From Bacillota bacterium (GTDB lineage: Bacteria; Bacillota_I; Bacilli_A; RF39; UBA660): DNA of 34,282 nt. The position numbers and the translations under genes are program-made. The first letter of the stretch is position 1, and every line of letters begins with the position of its first letter. The stretch spans positions 1 through 34,282 of the forward strand of contig SVAX01000012.1 in NCBI GenBank assembly GCA_015059155.1. The letters are read 5' to 3'. A model generated the notes under the pieces. The model worked only from the letters and a program-made list of their open reading frames with translations. It was not told the origin of the DNA and searched no databases. Of the stretch, positions 29,933-34,282 are shown piece after piece.

Positions 29933-30760
29933 ATGAACGAAATTAAAGAATATAATACAAATGTTTTTGAGAGCATTAAACATTTAGATAAAAATGGTAA
30001 CGAATATTGGGAAGCTAGAGAACTTATGCCTATTTTAGAGTATAATAAGTGGGAGAATTTTCATAAGGTAATTAAAAAATCAATGGTAGCTTGCGAAACT
30101 AGTAATAATAGTGCTTTAGACCATTTTCCTGAGTTCAGGAAAATGGTTGAAATAGGTTCTAAAACAAAAAGAGAAACTATTGATTATAAACTTTCAAGAT
30201 ATGCTTGTTATTTAATTGTACAAAATTCAAATCCACAAAAGAAGTCAGTAGCTCTAGGACAAACTTATTTTGCGGTACAGACGAGAAAACAAGAACTAAC
30301 AGAAGAATATTTTAAATCTTTAGATGAAGATGGTAGAAGATTAGTTGTTCGTGGTCAAACTATTGATAAGAATAAACTTTTATATAGAGCAGCTAAAGAT
30401 TCTGGCGTAGAAAACTACGGTAAGTTTACTAACTATGGATATAAAGGCTTATATGGCGGTGAGACTGCTAGTGATATTGCAAAAAGAAAAGGTCTTCATA
30501 ATAATGAAGAAATATTAGATTATATGGGTAGTGAAGAGTTAGCTGATAATTTATTTCGTATTGTTCAAACAGAGGCAAAATTAAAAAAGGATAAAGTTAA
30601 TAATGAAGATGATGCTAATGATACACATTATGAAGTAGGAAGTGTGGTAAGAGAAACTATAAAAAAATTAGGCGGTACAATGCCAGAAAATTTACCAACT
30701 CCAGAAAAATCTATACAAGAGTTAGAACTAGAAAAATTAAAAGAACTTCAAAACCAATAA
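29933..30760 (+). CDS. dinD: DNA-damage-inducible protein D (DinD-like)
   Basis: The 275-aa protein matches DinD, whose Escherichia coli member is SOS-induced and reported to inhibit RecA filament activities. Family blocks: N-terminal ESIKHLDKNGNEYWEAREL and LEYNKWENFHKVI (Bro-N-like region, about 12-120), then [28 protein letters not shown], the central GYKGLYGGETASDIAKRKG and ILDYMGSEELADNLFR, QTEAKLKKD and the C-terminal GGTMPENLPTPEKSIQ. The ATG at 29933 follows AAGGAGG at 8 nt; upstream in-frame ATGs lack one. A LexA-like box in its promoter agrees with SOS control. It is monocistronic, ended by a terminator. A decayed second copy lies at 1199-1647. Confidence 0.92.
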   Translation: MNEIKEYNTNVFESIKHLDKNGNEYWEARELMPILEYNKWENFHKVIKKSMVACETSNNSALDHFPEFRKMVEIGSKTKRETIDYKLSRYACYLIVQNSNPQKKSVALGQTYFAVQTRKQELTEEYFKSLDEDGRRLVVRGQTIDKNKLLYRAAKDSGVENYGKFTNYGYKGLYGGETASDIAKRKGLHNNEEILDYMGSEELADNLFRIVQTEAKLKKDKVNNEDDANDTHYEVGSVVRETIKKLGGTMPENLPTPEKSIQELELEKLKELQNQ

Positions 30761-30785
30761 GAAATATTAATTCAATATTTCTTTT
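30759..30785 (+). terminator. Intrinsic terminator after dinD
   Basis: AAGAAATATT / AATATTTCTT ten-pair stem with AATTC loop, then a T-rich run. The left arm overlaps the stop codon. Confidence 0.82.
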
Positions 30786-30832
30786 CTATTTTAAATTTTT
30801 AATCCTTGGTGTATAATGTTTATGGTGATAAT

Positions 30833-31981
30833 ATGAAAAAAATAATATTAGTAATTATAACTTTATTTTTATTTATAAATATTAACGCTTTAGAAATAAA
30901 TTCTAAGAATGCAATTTTATATAATATGAACGAAAAAGAAGTTATATATGAGAAAAATAGTGAAGAAGTAGTACAAATAGCATCTCTAACTAAAATAGTA
31001 ACTGCAATTACAGTGATAGAAAATACTGAAGATTTAAATAAGGAAGTTACTATTAATAGAAAAATGCTACAAGGATTAGATGGGTATGCTAAAGCAGGAT
31101 TTAAAGTAGGAGATAAGCTAACTTATTTAGATTTACTGTATGCTTTAATGTTACCTAGTGCTGCAGATGCTGCTCAAGCTTTAGCTATATCTGTTAGTGG
31201 TAGTATAGAAGAATTTTCTAATTTAATGAATCAAAAGATTGAAGAAATAGGAGTAACCAATTCTAAATTTGATAATCCAGTAGGTATGGATAGTGAAAAT
31301 AATTATTCAACTGCTTCTGATTTATCTAAAATTTTAATATATAGTTTAGAAAATGAAACATTTGAAGAAATATTTAACAGTAATACATACAAGATAAAAA
31401 GTATAAATAAAGTTGTAAAGAAAACATTGTCTTCATATGATACTGATACATCTTTTATTACAGGAGCTAAAACAGGATTTACATATGATGCAGGTAAATG
31501 TTTAGCTAGTACAACAACTTTAGAAGGAGTAGATTATTTATTAATAACACTAAATGCGGATATTAATGGTGAGTATCATGCTATTGACTCTGTTAATATA
31601 TATAAACATTATTCTAGTAATTATGGATATATAGATGTTTTAAGTAAAGGACAAATGCTTAAAACTATAAATGTTAAACATAGTAAAACAAAAACATATG
31701 ATATAATATCAAAAGATGAAATTAGTTTATATTTAGAAAAAACAATAAGTAAAGAAAATCTAATATATAAATATGAAGGTGTTGAAGAATTAAATAGGGA
31801 TATAAAAAAAGGGGATAAACTTGGGACAATATCTATACTAAATGATGAAAAAGTTTTATATGTTTATGATGTATATTTAGATGCTGACATAGAATATTAT
31901 AATTATTTATTATATATTAGTGTTGGAATTATAATATTAATAATGACATTTCTATTTTTTAAAAAAATAAAATCAAAATAA
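30833..31981 (+). CDS. D-alanyl-D-alanine carboxypeptidase (peptidase S11, DacF-like)
   Basis: A low-molecular-weight PBP that trims the terminal D-Ala of peptidoglycan stem peptides. The 382-aa protein has an N-terminal signal peptide (about 1-19), Ser51-x-x-Lys54 (ASLTK), a second motif at Ser109 reading SAAD where PBP5-type enzymes have SxN, and Lys213-Thr-Gly in GAKTGFTYDAG. A beta-rich stalk domain follows (about 265-350). It ends with a TM segment (about 358-377) and a basic tail, so it is membrane-anchored at the C-terminus rather than by an amphipathic helix. The ATG at 30833 replaces an upstream in-frame TTG. A TATAAT lies at 30812-30817 with a poor -35. It sits just before mraY. Confidence 0.92.
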   Translation: MKKIILVIITLFLFININALEINSKNAILYNMNEKEVIYEKNSEEVVQIASLTKIVTAITVIENTEDLNKEVTINRKMLQGLDGYAKAGFKVGDKLTYLDLLYALMLPSAADAAQALAISVSGSIEEFSNLMNQKIEEIGVTNSKFDNPVGMDSENNYSTASDLSKILIYSLENETFEEIFNSNTYKIKSINKVVKKTLSSYDTDTSFITGAKTGFTYDAGKCLASTTTLEGVDYLLITLNADINGEYHAIDSVNIYKHYSSNYGYIDVLSKGQMLKTINVKHSKTKTYDIISKDEISLYLEKTISKENLIYKYEGVEELNRDIKKGDKLGTISILNDEKVLYVYDVYLDADIEYYNYLLYISVGIIILIMTFLFFKKIKSK

Positions 31982-31987
31982 TTTTTG

Positions 31988-32012
31988 CTTGATTAATTAA
32001 TCAAGTTTTTTT
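31988..32012 (+). terminator. Intrinsic terminator after the carboxypeptidase gene
   Basis: The palindrome CTTGATTAATTAATCAAG is followed by seven T residues. Confidence 0.9.
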
Positions 32013-32057
32013 GTCCTAATATATATATATAAGAATAAAATTAACTAGAGGGATTTT

Positions 32058-33050
32058 ATGATTATACTAACTAAAGCAGTGCTTGTAATGATGATTAGTT
32101 TGCTTTTATCTATAGTAACAGGTATAGTTTTAATACCTATATTAAAAAGATTAAAAGCTGGACAAAGATTAAGTGAATATTTAGAAGAAAGACATAAAAG
32201 TAAACAAGGCACGCCAACTATGGGAGGTTTAATATTTATAATACCTGTTATAGTTGTGATGTTGTTTATGTGTTTATTTGGTAAAATAAAATTTAATACT
32301 ACAATATTTATAGTAATATTTACTTTCTTATCTTATTCTTTAATAGGATTTATAGATGATTTTTTAATAATAAAAAGAAATAATAATAAAGGGTTAACTG
32401 AAAGTTCAAAATTTATATTACAAGTTGTAATAGCTATAATATTTTTTTATTTATTCATGAAAAGTGGTAATGAACCCTTACTTTGGATACATACTTTAGG
32501 AATAAAACTTGATATAGGTTTTTTATATGGATTAATTATATTATTAGTACTAGTATCTAGCAGTAATGCGGTTAATATTACAGATGGATTAGATGGACTT
32601 GCTGGTAGTTTATCTTTAATAGCTTTTTTTACTTTTGGTATTATTAGTTATAATACAGGGTGGCTAGAAGGATATGAAGAAGTGTCTTTGTTTTGTTTTT
32701 CTATATCAGGATCTTTAATAGGATTTTTACTATTTAATTTAAACCCTGCAAAAGTATTTATGGGAGATACAGGTAGTTTAGCTTTAGGAGCTGCTATGGG
32801 AGCTATTGCTATACTTACACGCCATGAAATATTATTAATATTAATAGGTATAGTATTTGTAATAGAAACTTTAACTTGTATAATACAAAGAGTTTATTAT
32901 AAATTTACAAAAAAAAGATTATTTTTAATGACTCCTATACATCATTCATTTGAGAAAAAAGGTTATAGCGAAATTGATATAGTAAAATTATTTTGTTTAG
33001 TAGGAATACTTTCTAGTATGGTTGCTATTATATTTGGTGTTGTTCTATAA
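32058..33050 (+). CDS. mraY: Phospho-N-acetylmuramoyl-pentapeptide-transferase
   Basis: MraY makes lipid I by moving phospho-MurNAc-pentapeptide onto undecaprenyl phosphate in the cytoplasmic membrane. The 330-aa, roughly ten-TM protein has the diagnostic motifs KSKQGTPTMGGLIF (about 48-60), Asp100-Asp101 (FIDDFLIIK), NAVNITDGLDGLAG with Asp176/Asp179, NLNPAKVFMGDTGS with Asp237, and the loop HHSFEKKG (295-302). It is complete. The murD that normally follows is missing; the next gene is an FtsW/RodA-type gene, so the division/cell-wall cluster is rearranged. The ribosome site is AGAGGG. Confidence 0.97.
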   Translation: MIILTKAVLVMMISLLLSIVTGIVLIPILKRLKAGQRLSEYLEERHKSKQGTPTMGGLIFIIPVIVVMLFMCLFGKIKFNTTIFIVIFTFLSYSLIGFIDDFLIIKRNNNKGLTESSKFILQVVIAIIFFYLFMKSGNEPLLWIHTLGIKLDIGFLYGLIILLVLVSSSNAVNITDGLDGLAGSLSLIAFFTFGIISYNTGWLEGYEEVSLFCFSISGSLIGFLLFNLNPAKVFMGDTGSLALGAAMGAIAILTRHEILLILIGIVFVIETLTCIIQRVYYKFTKKRLFLMTPIHHSFEKKGYSEIDIVKLFCLVGILSSMVAIIFGVVL

Positions 33051-33086
33051 TTTTGATAAATAAAATAAAATTATATGGGTGATATA

Positions 33087-34085
33087 ATGAAGAATAGAAG
33101 AGTAGAATTAACTTTATTAATAAGTGTTATTATAATATCTTTGTTTGGAGTTATTATGATTTATTCTTCATCATATGTATGGGCAGAGTATAAATATAAT
33201 GATCCGTATAAATATTTAAAGAATCAAGCTTTATTTTTTATTATAGGTATAATTTTAATGAATATAGTAAGTAAGATAGATTATAAAAAATATTTTAAAT
33301 ATTCAAATAAAATATTATTAGTATGTGTTGTTCTTTTAATACTCGTACTTATACCTGGTATAGGTACTGTTAGAAATGGTTCAAGAAGTTGGTTTGGTAT
33401 AGGTTCTTTTGGTATACAACCTAGTGAGTTTGCTAAATTAGGTCTTATAATTTTTACTAGTAAATATTTATCTAATAATCCCAATTGTATGAAAAATTTT
33501 AAAAAAGGAGTATTACCAATACTTTTGATAACCATAGGTATATTTGGGATAATAATGCTTCAACCAGATTTTGGAACAGGTACTATACTTGTTATGACTA
33601 TAATAGGATTATTATTTGTTGCTGGATTAAATATAAAAATATTTTTAAAGTTTGGTATAGTTGCTGTAGTAGGAGTAGTTGCTTTAATACTTGTTGCGCC
33701 TTATCGTTTAAAACGTATATTATCATTTTTAGATCCTTGGAGTGATCCTTTGGGGAGTGGATTTCAGATAATTCAAAGTTTGTATAGTATAGGTCCTGGA
33801 GGATTATTTGGACTTGGATTTGGCAATTCTATACAAAAACATTTTTATTTACCAGAACCTCAAACAGATTTTATATTTTCTATAATTTCAGAGGAATTTG
33901 GTTTTATGGGAATAATAATAATAACATTTTTATTTATAATAATATTTTATAATTGCCTAAAAATTAGTATGAAGTGTAATGACTTATTTGGCAAATATTT
34001 GTCATTCGGTATTACTTTTGGGCTTATATTTCAAACTATACTTAATTTAAGTGTAGTAGTTGGATTAATTCCTGTAACGGGGTAA
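33087..34085 (+). CDS. ftsW: FtsW/RodA/SpoVE-type SEDS glycosyltransferase, C-terminally truncated
   Basis: SEDS proteins polymerise lipid II into glycan strands. The reading frame gives 332 aa, preceded by GGGTGAT. Most of the fold is present: N-terminal TMs (MIYSSSYVWA), GSRSWFGIGSFGIQPSEFAKL (split after residue 110), QPDFGTG (159-165), LDPWSDPLGSGFQ, GPGGLFGLGFGNS, and the catalytic Asp261 in LPEPQTDFIFSIISEE. It stops right after VGLIPVTG (325-332). In the family this is followed by a conserved P-x-x-SYGGSS segment and the last TM; neither is present in any frame of the remaining 197 bases. The gene therefore looks cut by foreign sequence or rearrangement. FtsW, SpoVE and RodA cannot be separated firmly; position after mraY favours FtsW/SpoVE. 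Confidence 0.85.
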   Translation: MKNRRVELTLLISVIIISLFGVIMIYSSSYVWAEYKYNDPYKYLKNQALFFIIGIILMNIVSKIDYKKYFKYSNKILLVCVVLLILVLIPGIGTVRNGSRSWFGIGSFGIQPSEFAKLGLIIFTSKYLSNNPNCMKNFKKGVLPILLITIGIFGIIMLQPDFGTGTILVMTIIGLLFVAGLNIKIFLKFGIVAVVGVVALILVAPYRLKRILSFLDPWSDPLGSGFQIIQSLYSIGPGGLFGLGFGNSIQKHFYLPEPQTDFIFSIISEEFGFMGIIIITFLFIIIFYNCLKISMKCNDLFGKYLSFGITFGLIFQTILNLSVVVGLIPVTG

Positions 34086-34282
34086 ACACTGCTAGATAAC
34101 TGATTACGACAAACAAGTTTTTCCTTTATTTTAAAGGGTTTGCGAAGATTAAGTAAAATTTCATTAAATAAAAAAATTGATAAATTTAATAAAAATACAA
34201 AAAAATACAAAAAAATGCAGATAAAAATTAGGGGTAATTTTACCATTACTGCGAAAAAGTTATATTGAGCAATACCAAAGAT
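34086..34282. other. Non-coding sequence breaking the ftsW-type gene, up to the window edge
   Basis: There is no ORF and no ftsW 3' homology in these 197 bases. They are AT-rich with a directly repeated AAAAATACAAA unit near 34191-34210 and a possible weak stem (TTTTCCTTT with AAAGGG) near 34120-34140. This could be the left end of an inserted element whose coding part lies beyond the window; no terminal repeat or transposase is visible here. Confidence 0.35.

Noticed and set aside
34031-34246. 71-aa minus-strand ORF at the right edge
   Set aside because: It is read partly antisense to ftsW and partly through A-rich sequence; the composition is low-complexity Phe/Leu and no start signal is seen.
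34086-34282. Group II or group I intron interrupting ftsW
   Set aside because: The sequence after the break does not start with a GTGYG-type end and I see no intron core motifs; the visible part is too short to decide, so an intron is not called.
1-34282. CRISPR arrays, tRNA or rRNA genes, transposase genes
   Set aside because: No regularly spaced repeats, cloverleaf sequences, rRNA segments or transposase motifs were seen by reading.
1-34282. Mycoplasma-type genetic code (TGA as Trp)
   Set aside because: Tryptophan is TGG throughout and TGA ends several full-length genes, so the standard bacterial code applies.

Overview
The window is a very AT-rich chromosomal segment of a low-GC Firmicute. 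It resembles uncultured gut Bacilli/RF39-like lineages related to Mollicutes. TGA is used as an ordinary stop (gpsA, prmC, the AI-2E family gene), so the code is standard and not the Mycoplasma code. Arginine is encoded mostly by AGA. Cell-wall genes (mraY, an ftsW/rodA/spoVE-type gene, a D,D-carboxypeptidase), two T-box leaders, a YneF gene next to a SirA-like gene, and the order relA-dtd-hisS-aspS all point to a walled Firmicute. The genus cannot be read from the sequence.

Layout. 1-1650 is an accessory patch: a DUF1016/YhcG-type nuclease gene followed by a decayed dinD-like gene. 1715-6387 holds an HtrA protease, a one-piece MacB-like ABC transporter and gpsA. 6384-7202 is a two-gene unit (an NrtR-like regulator without a Nudix box, plus a 41-residue membrane protein) between a consensus promoter and a terminator. 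7341-15257 is a stringent-response/translation block: rel, dtd, an AI-2E family membrane protein, hisS, an E2-like acyltransferase and T-box-controlled aspS. 15358-18012 has an SPFH/zinc-ribbon protein and a large anchored surface protein. 18103-21225 is a tight run: prmC, rnhB, an MBL hydrolase, an unknown gene and a GNAT gene. 21226-24916 is T-box-pheS-pheT. 24985-27195 carries an unknown repeat protein, a SirA-like gene, yneF and a small membrane gene. yidD and a ZnuA-like lipoprotein follow on the minus strand, and then rnc, a YeeI-type yebC, an intact dinD with a LexA-like box, a D,D-carboxypeptidase, mraY and an ftsW-type gene that stops short.

Most transcription units are short and cleanly bounded. 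Eleven intrinsic terminators and several sigma-A-type promoters can be read directly. The two T-boxes each match their downstream synthetase at three points: specifier codon, UGGN/discriminator pairing, and gene.

Most of the window is housekeeping. The points worth a second look are: the ftsW-type gene ending abruptly at residue 332 in sequence unlike the family, at the edge of the window; the SOS-type operator on dinD and the eroded second dinD copy; a metal-binding-protein homologue that has lost the expected His ligands; an acyltransferase homologue with Glu in place of the catalytic His; a surface protein whose last ~45 codons differ in style; and a SirA-like replication inhibitor. I found no clearly new multi-gene defence or mobile system.
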